64,000 nucleotides of DNA, taken from assembly GCA_019828595.1 (NCBI GenBank), contig JAHQRK010000008.1, positions 2,728,001-2,792,000 on the forward strand. Direction: 5' to 3'. The notes beneath the pieces were generated by a model. It worked only from the letters and a program-made list of their open reading frames with translations. It made no database searches and had not been told where the DNA came from. A program made the translations under genes and the position numbers. This document shows positions 48,501-58,382 of the stretch, in pieces; within the stretch, counting starts at the first letter, position 1; the number at the start of each line of letters is the position of its first letter. The stretch is from Aphanomyces cochlioides (Eukaryota > Oomycota > Saprolegniomycetes > Saprolegniales > Verrucalvaceae).

Positions 48501-48555
48501 CTCCATGAACGCCGACGAAATTGATCCCCTCGATTTGGAGGACGATCAACTCTAA
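45517..48555 (+). CDS. LINE ORF1 protein, intact (1012 aa)
   Basis: The only uninterrupted full-length ORF1. Start chosen at ATG 45517 (AAAATGTCC), 61 nt from the element 5' end; the frame is open to the 5' end but has no earlier ATG. Layout by residue: 1-370 low complexity, Ser/Pro/Gly-rich then Glu/Asp/Gln-rich, with a small Cys cluster (CACGGC); about 370-605 a conserved folded-looking domain (NLSTCVEMGG, YYVTFNKV, ITDPSGQPFVVVF); about 608-625 Ala/Lys repeats; 630-780 acidic Ser/Gln-rich linker; 800-1012 a helical C-terminal domain ending DLEDDQL. No CCHC knuckle and no clear family. By analogy with other LINEs it should be an RNA-binding chaperone that packages the element RNA; that is inference. 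Confidence 0.9.
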   Translation: MSNANSCSELRETNTHGVTIIPGIVSPHPLSSSNQDGGSGVSNVSTPNPRAEVEVEFDPNSVSGDQSASRSTSASPGAPLAGVPGGVNLSGSVVDPQTTVVNLSSEALTQEGEPLGPCACGGCFPGLQLESIPSEGGEKTGSMPALEATRAPPMGTPCGSVYFPPGASSEGRGRYPDLGSRRSNGVPQSPCCGDGMDSPSTPVTGGLAPAFLVTNGTEPAATNRVAPCAEPPRTGEEEEKSQEDVDMVSGDAEGKDSTETEALTDEGNTQIHSEVDGSGDINGQAKPCDTPGEVIQEEQSTNNDNDQSNQDIVDKSVAQGNGAVDPPTAADKIQGDQEQQNAERANPRTQKTPGKDSASSKKDSKQGNAPKGAKHRNTGAHAIADDDIARCEAMADAFYKDSGDMDAFIENILLTPQSQVYELTVKLGEGYKDWSEKVICDQFVKENPGSLWGSKFPNILIHKKNPQTIVISSYNLSTCVEMGGTTFRLGGKDFLVPKYSRYGNNYYVTFNKVSHPSMAKAIVKKMAVLTKSVIAAFNPTAGQNIKSPHLRVIFKSSAPPAVLVPKSGDALREITITDPSGQPFVVVFQHKIAALNKTLPPSIVSRRAEAKAEKAKAKAAKAAAKSPPSGEKEPEDDGDDHDQDPGTNAEGKADSTEASEDGQDEQPQPTAPSHGSDVDMSGDSDPPNNNGQDKQQEDVEMSTNESPALAPPSEQPKNSLDLQLVTGYRSGPAPKRTLPSSPRLDPLPTSNRFHILEEDDVELSFEDFAVPRIVLEDSSAPRPKKTKGKAKKQRLNKSAAAHLELAKKIIRDKKVEGSITECQRILRDDPQLVAHAMYAQDEDLSLFQSLVATKTIERKMALLKAQGKPHNYKHHVNFMAQYKIHPSEILEELTTDIPEIKRILFALATIDLFLSNRAPDLYTNSEALTVLLNQEATRLPDTNCLTDWSLFALIENFSDNLEKFTLPAPVLSAISMLKSITNNYHIDELCSKAHHSMNADEIDPLDLEDDQL
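45544..45568 (+). promoter_or_regulatory. Hairpin 1 in ORF1 start region
   Basis: A 9-bp perfect inverted repeat, CTCCGTGAG / CTCACGGAG, with a 7-nt loop, 27 nt after the ORF1 ATG. Present in all copies with this region. Close to the initiation codon, so it could affect translation or RNA packaging. Confidence 0.5.
45771..45805 (+). promoter_or_regulatory. Hairpin 2 in ORF1 (11-bp arms)
   Basis: Perfect 11-bp inverted repeat GGGGGTCAACC / GGTTGACCCCC with a 13-nt spacer. Strong GC stem inside a low-complexity coding stretch; conserved in copies E, F, G, L and the older copy. Confidence 0.5.
45893..45908 (+). promoter_or_regulatory. 16-bp perfect palindrome in ORF1
   Basis: GACTCCAATTGGAGTC is fully self-complementary. 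It could form intermolecular RNA contacts (dimerisation) or bind a dimeric protein; the role is unknown. Confidence 0.45.
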
Positions 48556-48633
48556 GGCTTCTATCCCCTGCTTCAATCCATTTCAACCTCCCCTCTGACC
48601 CCTCCATTCTACTCATTTTCATCTGTACTCGTG

Positions 48634-49786
48634 ATGAGTGACAACAACTTCTCCGATGTCCCAACTGAACTCGTGGACTGGGACCCACAAATCATCTCCC
48701 TCAACACCAATGGCTTCTCCAACAGTCATCGGTACATCCTCGACAAACTATCAAGTGTTCACGACGTTTCCTTTATCCAAGAAACCCGTTTCCGCACGCC
48801 AAGTCTCCACGACCGTGTTGCGTTCCATTGGCAACGCATCACAAACCACGAAGGCTCTTTGTTCTTTGAAGAGCCTATTTACCCTGAAGTATCCACGTCG
48901 CCAGCCACTGGAGGTCTGGCTACGTTGATACATCCTCACTCTCCTTTGAAGAACGCCACTCAAGTCCCTCATGACAACCCAGTGCTTCGTGGTCGTTATC
49001 TACAAGTGCGATGTACTCTGGGTCCACTGACAGTCGTTCTCCACAATATCTATGCGCCGGCAGCCTTCCAAGAACGAGCAAGTTACTTCGAAGAATTGCC
49101 ACGCGACTTTCCTCCACATGCGCTCCACATTGTTGGAGGAGATTTCAACTGCACTCTCAACAAAGATTTGGATTCGTTGAGACCCAGTACCTCCACCATG
49201 GCCGGCACCCTTCAACTGGAACAATGGATGCACAGTTTGTCTCTGGTGGATCTGTTTCGCCGTCAAAACCCCGTGGCAAGAACCTTCACAAGTCCCACAC
49301 TCACCAACCGACTCGACTACATATTTTGTTCGTCCACCTTGGCGGGTCTTCGTCATTGGAAGGCGACGCACATGCCACACGTTCCACAGGCTGACCACGT
49401 GGCTTGTCGTATCATCTCAAAGCGTCAAACATTGCGCCATGGCTCTGGATCATGGAAAGCTCCAACTTGGCTACTTCGTCTACCACGAGCGGCCGAGATT
49501 GTTCATGGATGTCTGGATCGATTTTTGGACAAGTCTCCAACATTCCACAATATCTCCAAGGCCTACGACATACTGGTCAATGATATCCGCTCCCAACTCA
49601 AAGAATTCCATTCTCAACGATTGGAGAAACAACGTCTGCCGTTGAAGAAGTTAGCTGTCGAGATCGCTTCGCTTTTGCAAGTCCCCAACATGCGTCAAGA
49701 TTCAGTGCTGGTGGATCGAGTGCGAGACCTTCAAAAGCAAATTCACGAGCTGCAAGATCGAGACAAGCAGTTTCGTCAAGACCAGG
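48634..49786 (+). pseudogene. ORF2 N-terminal part of copy G (endonuclease)
   Basis: About 384 codons from ATG 48634 through the whole APE endonuclease (SLNTNG, FIQET, NIYAP, GGDFN, LDYIF, ADHVA) into the helical linker before the RT domain. No mutation is visible; the gene is cut by copy H. The start MSDNN is shared with copy H, whereas D and E have MIDNN. An earlier in-frame GTG (48631) is not preferred. Confidence 0.93.
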
Positions 49787-49932
49787 TTAAATGAGTTGTA
49801 TTAACCTTATTTTTGAGCAAAGGCCCTAATGACTTACTAATTTGCCTCGTACTGTATAAATAGAACTTGGAAAACAGAATATGGCAAAGTGGTCATTGAA
49901 CAGGAGATGAAGTGAGTGAGCCGTCAGCTCAC

Positions 49933-52900
49933 TCATGAAACGACGCTGTTAGGAATGATGTGTTGATGTAACCAGGGGTCCGAAGATAGATGCTTGAGCA
50001 CATTGAATACCTTGGTGTATCCCTTCTTGAGAGGGAGATCAACCAGGAGCTGTTGTAGATGTAGCTTGATCAAAGAGGCAGCATGAATGGCAACTTCCAT
50101 CGGACTCTTCGCTGTGAGGTCGGGTCGAAAGGTGCGATCGGCACGTTGGAGCCATATTTGATAATACACGCAGGCTCGGACAATCGGCCAGATCTTCAGA
50201 TAGCCACGGATGTAGTATCCATCGGACGGCTTGGGCGTCTCGTAGAACATTTCCAGACACGTGGACGGAAAGGAACACTCGAGCAGTCGCTGGATTGTCT
50301 TGAAGAAATACCAAACAGATTGACCATATCCACAAGAGAACAGGAAATGCTCGTACGTCTCATTGACACGACAGAAGACACACGTCGGCTTGGGGTCTTG
50401 GTACTGAAACAGATATTGCATGGCGTTGGCGCGGAGAAGGGTCTTGAAAATGAACTCTCCATATCGAGGGAGAATGTGGTCGGGTTGGAGGAAGGCGGCA
50501 AGTTGGGTAAGGCGCTTGGGGTCTTCGTAAAAGTTGGATGGCAGGTTGAGATGCTTGGTAGGAAGAATGGACGAGCTGACAGCTGGAGAAGCTCTGATCT
50601 TAGCCGATTTCGAAGTCGCAAACGCCAACAAGATCGGACTCGAGTCAGGGTGAATTATCCAGTGCCATTCCATCCATTCAGAGCTTGGCGTCGGCAAGTG
50701 GAACACGGGAGCATCCTCTTCAGAAACAATCTCAAACAATCGTGATAACTTGGTCACCAAGATTGAGATCCATTGTTTCGTTGGAGGGACAAAATTGGCT
50801 TGGCGGCAGGCACGGTTGATTTTGTCGAACAAGATCGAAGCTGGCCAAACTCGCTGACACGGAGTCAACAAATGCGACAACTTCGTGATGTGAAGCGAAG
50901 CCAATACATTGGCTTGGTCTTGCGTCGATGTAGAGCACTGATCGTATAGGTCTTCGAGTCCAGGCAGATACGAGTTGTGCCAAAGGGGAACATCCAAAGA
51001 TGAGATGTGATTTGGACAGCCGTACGGAGTCCAGCGGGATTCAAACCAGCTACTCAATAAGGCTTTCCACATTGGAGTGATATTGGGATTCTTGTACAGT
51101 CGTCTGATGAATGCAGAAGAGCCATTTGCCAAGAGGAGATCTCGGGGGGAACCCCATGGATGAAAAGCCTTCTCGAGGAGAGTATAGCCCGGCGTAATCC
51201 AGGCGGACATGGCAGACTTGCGGGGTGGGGTGGTGATGGCTTGAATGCATCTGATCATGACAGAGCGGTTGTGTTGTTGCCATAAAGCAAGTGCATGGTG
51301 CAGGCCTAAGCCACCGGACTTCTTCGGCATGAATATGATCTCCTTTTTGATCAAACGGAGGCCATGGACAGAGGAGGATGGGTTGATTTCTTCACCATGC
51401 ATAAATTGAAGCATGGCCTTGTCGATCTTTTTGGCCAGGTCTTTGTCGGCAGGGACAAAAGCCAGTTGGTACCATAACACAGGCAGACATATGCTGTGCA
51501 GGATAGTGACTTTTCCGGCCATGGTTCGAGCCTTGTAGAGCCACAAAGACAAGCGAGCCACAAACTTCTCAAACACGTAATTGAAACGTGCCAATGGAGA
51601 AAGATTGGGCGCAACCAAGATACCAAGAGCCTTCACGGGACTGTCGGAAGTAACTTGTAGTGAGGCAAGGTTCCCATTCAACTGGCTGTAGGTCAGAATT
51701 TGGGTCTTGTCTACGTTGAGTCGGAAACCAGACTTGTCGCAAAAGGTTTGAACCAATGCAAGCTGCCGGTGGAGGCACGTCTCATTTGCCGCATAGAGTT
51801 GCGAGTCGTCGGCAAAGTAACTCCCAGTGTGGTAGCGATCCCCACACTTGATGCCATAGTTGGAGTGTTGCCGTAGGAGTTGGCACATCGGTTCCAAAGC
51901 GATCACAAACAGAAGTGGCGACAGTGGATCACCTTGCAACACACCGCGTGAGATGTGAACTGGCTTGGACAAGAAGCCGTTCACCAAGATGCGAGACTTG
52001 CGGCCCGAGTACAGTACGCGAACCATGTCAACAAAGGTTTCGGGAAAGCCATAGTGACGGAGGACGCGGAGCAAGTACGCGTGGTCCACGCGATCAAAAG
52101 CTTTCTCAAAGTCAAGCAGTGCCACCATCGAGGACGGACTGTGTAGTTTGATGTGGTGCAGCATGTCATCCAGTCGTGCAATATTGGTTTGGATATTGCT
52201 TCGACGGATAAAGCCTTGCTGGTCCGGGTGGATGATGTGTCGAATGTGGCGCTGGAGTCGATAAGCCAGAATACTCGTCAGGATTTTCACATCCGTGTTG
52301 AGTAGGCTAATGGGCCGATAGTTCTTGGCCTGTGACTTGGGGCCTTTCTTGTGCAGCAACACCAGCGTACTGACAAGTTGCATGGGAGTCAAGCGAGGGT
52401 GAGAATGGAGCTGGTGTGTGAATAGCAGCTCCAATACCAACGACCACTTGTGAGGTGCAAGTTTGAGGACTTCGAATGGCAGAGCGTTGGGACCTGGCGC
52501 TGAGTTCGAACTGCTGTGTCGAATAGCATGATAGAACTCGTTGGCGCGCAAGGGAGCCGACAGCTCTTTCTGGGCTTGCTCTGGCAGTTGCTTGTGTCGA
52601 GTCAATGGGGTCAGAAATGACGACACTTCGTCTCCAGATCGCTGCACCTCGGGAGCTGCAAACAAGTCCTTGTAGTAGTCGACCAGGACGTCAGACATGC
52701 CTTGTTGATTGGAGACAACATTTCCATTGACATCCACCAACTCTTTGAAGACTGTCTTCTTCAAGGGGGTAGGGACAGGGGACATGAAGTGGAACTTGGA
52801 CGAGCGCTCTGCTTTGTACAAGTGAAGTTGGAACGCCTGGTCTTGACGAAACTGCTTGTCTCGATCTTGCAGCTCGTGAATTTGCTTTTGAAGGTCTCGC

Positions 52901-53988
52901 ACTCGATCCACCAGCACTGCATCTTGACGCATGTTGGGGACTTGCAAAAGCGAAGCGATCTCGACAGCTAACTTCTTCAACGGCAGACGTTGTTTCTCCA
53001 ATCGTTGAGAATGGTATTCTTTGAGTTGGGAGCGGATATCATTGACCAGCATGTCGTAGGCCTTGGAGATATTGTGGAATGTTGGAGACTTGTCCAAAAA
53101 TCGATCCAGACATCCATGAACAATCTCGGCCGCTCGTGGTAGACGAAGTAGCCAAGTTGGAGCTTTCCATGATCCAGAGCCATGGCGCAATGTTTGACGC
53201 TTTGTGATGATACGACAAGCCACGTGGTCAGCCTGTGGAACGTGTGGCATGTGCGTCGCCTTCCAATGACGAAGACCCGCCAAGGTGGACGAACAAAATA
53301 TGTAGTCGAGTCGGTTGGTGAGTGTGGGACTTGTGAAGGTTCTTGCCACGGGGTTTTGACGGCGAAACAGATCCACCAGAGACAAACTGTGCATCCATTG
53401 TTCCAGTTGAAGGGTGCCGGCCATGGTGGAGGTACTGGGTCTCAACGAATCCAAATCTTTGTTGAGAGTGCAGTTGAAATCTCCTCCAACAATGTGGAGC
53501 GCATGTGGAGGAAAGTCGCGTGGCAATTCTTCGAAGTAACTTGCTCGTTCTTGGAAGGCTGCCGGCGCATAGATATTGTGGAGAACGACTGTCAGTGGGC
53601 CCAGAGTACATCGCACTTGTAGATAACGACCACGAAGCACTGGTTTGTCATGAGGGACTTGAGTGGCGTTCTTCAAAGGAGAGTGAGGATGTATCAACGT
53701 AGCCAGACCTCCAGTGGCTGGCGACGTGGATACTTCAGGGTAAATAGGCTCTTCAAAGAACAAAGAGCCTTCGTGGTTTGTGATGCGTTGCCAATGGAAC
53801 GCAACACGGTCGTGGAGACTTGGCGTGCGGAAACGGGTTTCTTGGATAAAGGAAACGTCGTGAACACTTGATAGTTTGTCGAGGATGTACCGATGACTGT
53901 TGGAGAAGCCATTGGTGTTGAGGGAGATGATTTGTGGGTCCCAGTCCACGAGTTCAGTTGGGACATCGGAGAAGTTGTTGTCACTCAT
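49933..53988 (-). CDS. LINE ORF2: APE endonuclease / reverse transcriptase, intact (1351 aa)
   Basis: The single intact full-length ORF2. ATG at 53986-53988 (the in-frame GTG just before is not needed). Domains by approximate residue: APE endonuclease 20-260 with SLNTNG 22, FIQET 47-51, NIYAP, GGDFN 168, LDYIF 233 and ADHVA 255 (usually SDH); helical linker; reverse transcriptase 480-780 with NYRPISLLN ~552, DFEKAFDRVD ~624 (first Asp), LQGDPLSP ~683 and YFADD ~724 (catalytic Asp pair); C-terminal CX2CX7HX4C at ~1201-1217 (CVFC, then H and C), as in zf-RVT of L1-like LINEs. No RNase H domain recognised. It should nick target DNA and copy the element RNA at the nick. A candidate source of active enzyme if transcribed, though its own ORF1 is interrupted. 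Confidence 0.95.
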   Translation of the reverse strand: MSDNNFSDVPTELVDWDPQIISLNTNGFSNSHRYILDKLSSVHDVSFIQETRFRTPSLHDRVAFHWQRITNHEGSLFFEEPIYPEVSTSPATGGLATLIHPHSPLKNATQVPHDKPVLRGRYLQVRCTLGPLTVVLHNIYAPAAFQERASYFEELPRDFPPHALHIVGGDFNCTLNKDLDSLRPSTSTMAGTLQLEQWMHSLSLVDLFRRQNPVARTFTSPTLTNRLDYIFCSSTLAGLRHWKATHMPHVPQADHVACRIITKRQTLRHGSGSWKAPTWLLRLPRAAEIVHGCLDRFLDKSPTFHNISKAYDMLVNDIRSQLKEYHSQRLEKQRLPLKKLAVEIASLLQVPNMRQDAVLVDRVRDLQKQIHELQDRDKQFRQDQAFQLHLYKAERSSKFHFMSPVPTPLKKTVFKELVDVNGNVVSNQQGMSDVLVDYYKDLFAAPEVQRSGDEVSSFLTPLTRHKQLPEQAQKELSAPLRANEFYHAIRHSSSNSAPGPNALPFEVLKLAPHKWSLVLELLFTHQLHSHPRLTPMQLVSTLVLLHKKGPKSQAKNYRPISLLNTDVKILTSILAYRLQRHIRHIIHPDQQGFIRRSNIQTNIARLDDMLHHIKLHSPSSMVALLDFEKAFDRVDHAYLLRVLRHYGFPETFVDMVRVLYSGRKSRILVNGFLSKPVHISRGVLQGDPLSPLLFVIALEPMCQLLRQHSNYGIKCGDRYHTGSYFADDSQLYAANETCLHRQLALVQTFCDKSGFRLNVDKTQILTYSQLNGNLASLQVTSDSPVKALGILVAPNLSPLARFNYVFEKFVARLSLWLYKARTMAGKVTILHSICLPVLWYQLAFVPADKDLAKKIDKAMLQFMHGEEINPSSSVHGLRLIKKEIIFMPKKSGGLGLHHALALWQQHNRSVMIRCIQAITTPPRKSAMSAWITPGYTLLEKAFHPWGSPRDLLLANGSSAFIRRLYKNPNITPMWKALLSSWFESRWTPYGCPNHISSLDVPLWHNSYLPGLEDLYDQCSTSTQDQANVLASLHITKLSHLLTPCQRVWPASILFDKINRACRQANFVPPTKQWISILVTKLSRLFEIVSEEDAPVFHLPTPSSEWMEWHWIIHPDSSPILLAFATSKSAKIRASPAVSSSILPTKHLNLPSNFYEDPKRLTQLAAFLQPDHILPRYGEFIFKTLLRANAMQYLFQYQDPKPTCVFCRVNETYEHFLFSCGYGQSVWYFFKTIQRLLECSFPSTCLEMFYETPKPSDGYYIRGYLKIWPIVRACVYYQIWLQRADRTFRPDLTAKSPMEVAIHAASLIKLHLQQLLVDLPLKKGYTKVFNVLKHLSSDPWLHQHIIPNSVVS

Positions 53989-54066
53989 CACGAGTACAGA
54001 TGAAAATGAGTAGAATGGAGGGGTCAGAGGGGAGGTTGAAATGGATTGAAGCAGGGGATAGAAGCC

Positions 54067-54511
54067 TTAGAGTTGATCGTCCTCCAAATCGAGGGGATCA
54101 ATTTCGTCGGCGTTCATGGAGTGGTGAGCTTTGCTGCAGAGCTCGTCGATGTGGTAATTGTTGGTGATGCTTTTGAGCATCGAGATGGCCGACAAGACGG
54201 GAGCCGGCAAAGTGAACTTCTCGAGATTGTCGCTGAAGTTTTCGATCAAAGCAAACAGCGACCAGTCCGTCAAGCAGTTGGTGTCAGGCAATCTTGTTGC
54301 TTCTTGGTTCAATAGAACAGTCAGTGCCTCCGAGTTTGTGTAGAGGTCTGGGGCCCGATTTGAGAGGAATAAGTCAATCGTAGCAAGTGCAAAGAGGATG
54401 CGCTTGATCTCTGGTATGTCCGTGGTCAATTCTTCCAAGATTTCTGACGGGTGAATCTTGTATTGAGCCATGAAGTTGACGTGATGTTTGTAGTTGTGAG
54501 GCTTGCCTTGA
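54067..54511 (-). pseudogene. ORF1 C-terminal fragment of copy H
   Basis: The last ~148 codons of ORF1 (KPHNYKHHVNFM to DLEDDQL, TAA), interrupted on its N-terminal side by copy I. Same 78-nt spacer to ORF2. Confidence 0.92.
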
Positions 54512-57500
54512 TTAAATGAGTTGTATTAACCTTATTTTTGAGCAAAGGCCCTAATGACTTACTAATTTGCCTCGTACTGTATAAATAGAACTTGGAAAAC
54601 AGAATATGGCAAAGTGGTCATTGAACAGGAGATGAAGTGAGTGAGCCGTCATGCTCACTCATGAAACGACGCTGTCAGGAATGATGTGTTGACGTAACCA
54701 GGGGTCCGAAGATAGATGCTTGAGCACATTGAATACCTTGGTGTATCCCTTCTTGAGAGGGAGATCAACCAGGAGCTGTTGTAGATGTAGCTTGATCAAA
54801 GAGGCAGCATGAATGGCAACTTCCATCGGACTCTTCGCTGTGAGGTCGGGTCGAAAGGTGCGATCGGCACGTTGGAGCCATATTTGATAATACACGCAGG
54901 CTCGGACAATCGGCCAGATCTTCAGATAGCCACGGATGTAGTATCCATCGGACGGCTTGGGCGTCTCGTAGAACATTTCCAGACACGTGGACGGAAAGGA
55001 ACACTCGAGCAGTCGCTGGATTGTCTTGAAGAAATACCAAACAGATTGACCATATCCACAAGAGAACAGGAAATGCTCGTACGTCTCATTGACACGACAG
55101 AAGACACACGTCGGCTTGGGGTCTTGGTACTGAAACAGATATTGCATGGCGTTGGCGCGGAGAAGGGTCTTGAAAATGAACTCTCCATATCGAGGGAGAA
55201 TGTGGTCGGGTTGGAGGAAGGCGGCAAGTTGGGTAAGGCGCTTGGGGTCTTCGTAAAAGTTGGATGGCAGGTTGAGATGCTTGGTAGGAAGAATGGACGA
55301 GCTGACAGCTGGAGAAGCTCTGATCTTAGCCGATTTCGAAGTCGCAAGCGCCAACAAGATCGGACTCGAGTCAGGGTGAATTATCCAGTGCCATTCCATC
55401 CATTCAGAGCTTGGCGTCGGCAAGTGGAACACGGGAGCATCCTCTTCAGAAACAATCTCAAACAATCGTGATAACTTGGTCACCAAGATTGAGATCCATT
55501 GTTTCGTTGGAGGGACAAAATTGGCTTGGCGGCAGGCACGGTTGATTTTGTCGAACAAGATCGAAGCTGGCCAAACTCGCTGACACGGAGTCAACAAATG
55601 CGACAACTTCGTGATGTGAAGCGAAGCCAATACATTGGCTTGGTCTTGCGTCGATGTAGAGCACTGATCGTATAGGTCTTCGAGTCCAGGCAGATACGAG
55701 TTGTGCCAAAGGGGAACATCCAAAGATGAGATGTGATTTGGACAGCCGTACGGAGTCCAGCGGGATTCAAACCAGCTACTCAATAAGGCTTTCCACATTG
55801 GAGTGATATTGGGATTCTTGTACAGTTGTCTGATGAATGCAGAAGAGCCATTCGCCAAGAGGAGATCTCGGGGGGAACCCCATGGATGAAAAGCCTTCTC
55901 GAGGAGAGTATAGCCCGGCGTAATTCAGGCGGACATGGCAGACTTGCGGGGTGGGGTGGTGATGGCTTGAATGCATCTGATCATGACAGAGCGGTTGTGT
56001 TGTTGCCATAAAGCAAGTGCATGGTGCAGGCCTAAGCCACCGGACTTCTTCGGCATGAATATGATCTCCTTTTTGATCAAACGGAGGCCATGGACAGAGG
56101 AGGATGGGTTGATTTCTTCACCATGCATAAATTGAAGCATGGCCTTGTCGATCTTTTTGGCCAGGTCTTTGTCGGCAGGGACAAAAGCCAGTTGGTACCA
56201 TAACACAGGCAGACATATGCTGTGCAGGATAGTGACTTTTCCGGCCATGGTTCGAGCCTTGTAGAGCCACAAAGACAAGCGAGCCACAAACTTCTCAAAC
56301 ACGTAATTGAAACGTGCCAATGGAGAAAGATTGGGCGCAACCAAGATACCAAGAGCCTTCACGGGACTGTCGGAAGTAACTTGTAGTGAGGCAAGGTTCC
56401 CATTCAACTGGCTGTAGGTCAGAATTTGGGTCTTGTCTACGTTGAGTCGGAAACCAGACTTGTCGCAAAAGGTTTGAACCAATGCAAGCTGCCGGTGGAG
56501 GCACGTCTCATTTGCCGCATAGAGTTGCGAGTCGTCGGCAAAGTAACTCCCAGTGTGATAGCGATCCCCACACTTGATGCCATAGTTGGAGTGTTGCCGT
56601 AGGAGTTGGCACATCGGTTCCAAAGCGATCACAAACAGAAGTGGCGACAGTGGATCACCTTGCAACACACCGCGTGAGATGTGAACTGGCTTGGACAAGA
56701 AGCCGTTCACCAAGATGCGAGACTTGCGGCCCGAGTACAGTACGCGAACCATGTCAACAAAGGTTTCGGGAAAGCCATAGTGACGGAGGACGCGGAGCAA
56801 GTACGCGTGGTCCACGCGATCAAAAGCTTTCTCAAAGTCAAGCAGTGCCACCATCGAGGACGGACTGTGTAGTTTGATGTGGTGCAGCATGTCATCCAGT
56901 CGTGCAATATTGGTTTGGATATTGCTTCGACGGATAAAGCCTTGCTGGTCCGGGTGGATGATGTGTCGAATGTGGCGCTGGAGTCGATAAGCCAGAATAC
57001 TCGTCAGGATTTTCACATCCGTGTTGAGTAGGCTAATGGGCCGATAGTTCTTGGCCTGTGACTTGGGGCCTTTCTTGTGCAGCAACACCAGCGTACTGAC
57101 AAGTTGCATGGGAGTCAAGCGAGGGTGAGAATGGAGCTGGTGTGTGAATAGCAGCTCCAATACCAACGACCACTTGTGAGGTGCAAGTTTGAGGACTTCG
57201 AATGGCAGAGCGTTGGGACCTGGCGCTGAGTTCGAACTGCTGTGTCGAATAGCATGATAGAACTCGTTGGCGCGCAATGGAGCCGACAGCTCTTTCTGGG
57301 CTTGCTCTGGCAGTTGCTTGTGTCGAGTCAATGGGGTCAGAAATGACGATACTTCGTCTCCAGATCGCTGCACCTCGGGAGCTGCAAACAAGTCCTTGTA
57401 GTAGTCGACCAGGACGTCAGACATGCCTTGTTGATTGGAGACAACATTTCCATTGACATCCACCAACTCTTTGAAGACTGTCTTCTTCAAGGGGGTAGGG

Positions 57501-58382
57501 ACAGGGGACATGAAGTGGAACTTGGACGAGCGCTCTGCTTTGTACAAGTGAAGTTGGAACGCCTGGTCTTGACGAAACTGCTTGTCTCGATCTTGCAGCT
57601 CGTGAATTTGCTTTTGAAGGTCTCGCACTCGATCCACCAGCACTGAATCTTGACGCATGTTGGGGACTTGCAAAAGCGAAGCGATCTCGACAGCTAACTT
57701 CTTCAACGGCAGACGTTGTTTCTCCAATCGTTGAGAATGGAATTCTTTGAGTTGGGAGCGGATATCATTGACCAGCATGTCGTAGGCCTTGGAGATATTG
57801 TGGAATGATGGAGACTTGTCCAAAAATCGATCCAGACATCCATGAACAATCTCGGCCGCTCGTGGTAGACGAAGTAGCCAAGTTGGAGCTTTCCATGATC
57901 CAGAGCCATGGCGCAATGTTTGACGCTTTGTGATGATACGACAAGCCACGTGGTCAGCCTGTGGAACGTGTGGCATGTGCGTCGCCTTCCAATGACGAAG
58001 ACCCGCCAAGGTGGACGAACAAAATATGTAGTCAAGTCGGTTGGTGAGTGTGGGACTTGTGAAGGTTCTTGCCACGGGGTTTTGACGGCGAAACAGATCC
58101 ACCAGAGACAAACTGTGCATCCATTGTTCCAGTTGAAGGGTGCCGGCCATGGTGGAGGTACTGGGTCTCAACGAATCCAAATCTTTGTTGAGAGTGCAGT
58201 TGAAATCTCCTCCAACAATGTGGAGCGCATGTGGAGGAAAGTCGCGTGGCAATTCTTCGAAGTAACTTGCTCGTTGTTGGAAGGCTGCCGGCGCATAGAT
58301 ATTGTGGAGAACGACTGTCAGTGGACCCAGAGTACATCGCACTTGTAGATAACGACCACGAAGCACTGGGTTGTCATGAGGG
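54512..58382 (-). mobile_element. LINE copy I, minus strand, 3' part
   Basis: Inserted in ORF1 of copy H after GCTTGCCTTGA. It is the one 3' junction not preceded by GG. Contains the 3' UTR and ORF2 to about codon 110, then is broken by copy J. Confidence 0.93.
54659..58382 (-). pseudogene. ORF2 of copy I (nonsense mutation, N-terminus cut off)
   Basis: About 1240 codons from the middle of the endonuclease to the C-terminus. A transition at 55925 turns the Trp codon of SAWITPG into TGA, after the RT domain and before the zinc motif; the frame is otherwise open on both sides. Endonuclease motifs before GRYLQVRC are lost to copy J. Confidence 0.93.

Larger units (their letters stand above)
45456..49786 (+). 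mobile_element. LINE copy G, plus strand, 5' two thirds
   Basis: Starts with the element 5' end inside ORF1 of copy F, same orientation. The preceding 16 bp are CCCACAGACCATTGTG, again beginning CC. It contains intact ORF1, the spacer and ORF2 to about codon 384, then copy H (minus strand) interrupts at 49786. The remaining ORF2 of G is expected to the right of H but is not in the window. Confidence 0.94.
49787..54511 (-). mobile_element. LINE copy H, minus strand, with intact ORF2
   Basis: Inserted in ORF2 of copy G after TTTCGTCAAGACCAGG. Contains the 3' UTR (49787-49932), a complete ORF2, the spacer and ~148 codons of ORF1 C-terminus before copy I breaks it at 54511. Close to copy E by shared variants. 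The remainder of H, if present, lies to the right of the window. Confidence 0.94.
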
